This document shows, piece by piece, positions 5,426 to 5,665 of a stretch of DNA of 5,665 nucleotides. Position numbers and translations under genes: made by a program. The notes under the pieces were generated by a model, which saw only the letters and a program-made list of their open reading frames with translations, searched no databases and had not been told where the DNA came from. The first letter of the stretch is position 1. Every line of letters starts with the position of its first letter. The stretch lies in assembly GCA_946188175.1 (NCBI GenBank), contig CAMHUJ010000134.1, positions 1 to 5,665 of the forward strand. Reading direction: 5' to 3'. This stretch comes from an uncultured Ruminococcus sp. GTDB taxonomy: Bacteria; Bacillota; Clostridia; Oscillospirales; Ruminococcaceae.

Positions 5426-5665
5426 ATGGGCGGGGAAAAAATCCGGAATATCGTCGTTTATGTTGCCGGAACAGATGAAGAATATCAGGGCAGCCTGCTG
5501 GGCGGCATCCGCGAAGCAGCCGTGGAATTCGGCTTCAATGTTTCGGTGTTTGCATGCTTCGGCGGCGTGCTTGCCAATAATCTGTATGATATCGGCGAAT
5601 ACAATATCTATCAGCTTCCGAATCTGAATGTATTTGACGGCGCGATTCTGCTGACCAATACAATC
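5426..5665 (+). CDS. Periplasmic-binding-protein-like sensor protein, 5' part only
   Basis: The gene runs off the window; 80 codons are present. The product begins MGGEKIRNIVVYVAGTDEEY and continues with QGSLLGGIREAAVEFGFNVS, then a strand, FACFGG, and later NVFDGAILLTNTI. This is the first half of the N-terminal lobe of a type I periplasmic-binding-protein (LacI sugar-binding-like) fold: strand, turn with EEYQ, helix, strand, and the FDGAILL strand. There is no helix-turn-helix and no signal peptide, so it is probably a cytoplasmic ligand sensor. Clostridia often carry such domains fused to GGDEF (diguanylate cyclase) or other output domains; the output here lies outside the window. The start is ATG with GGGGGGA (5414-5420) 5 nt upstream; no in-frame start lies nearby upstream. 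It has its own strong promoter at 5327-5355 and is separate from the ABC operon. Confidence 0.82.
   Translation, partial: MGGEKIRNIVVYVAGTDEEYQGSLLGGIREAAVEFGFNVSVFACFGGVLANNLYDIGEYNIYQLPNLNVFDGAILLTNTI

Noticed and set aside
5388..5627. Plus-strand open frame of 79 codons overlapping the last gene
   Set aside because: It is out of frame with the sensor gene at 5426, has no ribosome site, and its product looks random, while the 5426 frame gives a clear binding-protein-like fold.
1..5665. CRISPR arrays, tRNA genes, insertion-sequence ends or integration sites
   Set aside because: I saw no regularly spaced repeats, cloverleaf sequence, transposase coding region or terminal inverted repeats.

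Overview
The window reads as chromosomal DNA of a Gram-positive anaerobe, most likely a Clostridia member of the Ruminococcaceae/Oscillospiraceae type. The signs are moderate-to-high GC by eye, strong G-rich Shine-Dalgarno sites, tightly overlapping genes, and a final gene whose N-terminus resembles the periplasmic-binding-protein-like sensor proteins common in gut Clostridia. This placement is inference; there is no rRNA or other marker gene here.

Layout: positions 1-262 hold no complete gene. They contain a possible terminator of an upstream gene (about 38-74), a promoter region with three 6-bp elements at exact 11-bp spacing just upstream of a -10-like hexamer (104-146), and a leader that could fold into two hairpins (171-232). 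A four-gene plus-strand operon follows (263-4953): an ABC ATPase of the GldA type, a six-helix ABC-2 permease of the GldF type, a GldG-type membrane-anchored protein, and a DUF4340 protein. Junctions are a 1-nt stop/start overlap, a 16-nt gap with a strong Shine-Dalgarno site, and a 4-nt ATGA overlap. The operon ends in two adjacent hairpins, the second a clear intrinsic terminator (4972-5013).

Together the operon looks like one membrane machine. The ATPase would energise the small permease. The GldG-like and DUF4340 proteins are each tethered by hydrophobic segments with their large domains outside the membrane. The names come from Bacteroidetes gliding genes, but nothing here suggests gliding, and to my knowledge the substrate of such clostridial systems is not established.

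Downstream, a short minus-strand ORF (5013-5207) could encode a 64-residue, two-helix, holin-like protein. The intergenic stretch 5208-5425 carries an extended -10 promoter (5327-5355) driving a final plus-strand gene that starts at 5426 and runs off the window. Its first 80 residues look like a periplasmic-binding-protein/LacI-type ligand-binding domain without a helix-turn-helix.

The most interesting points are the uncharacterised GldAFG-DUF4340 system with a possible PhoP/PhoB-type control site, the apparent three-fold internal repeat of the DUF4340 protein, and the lone holin-like ORF tucked against the operon terminator.
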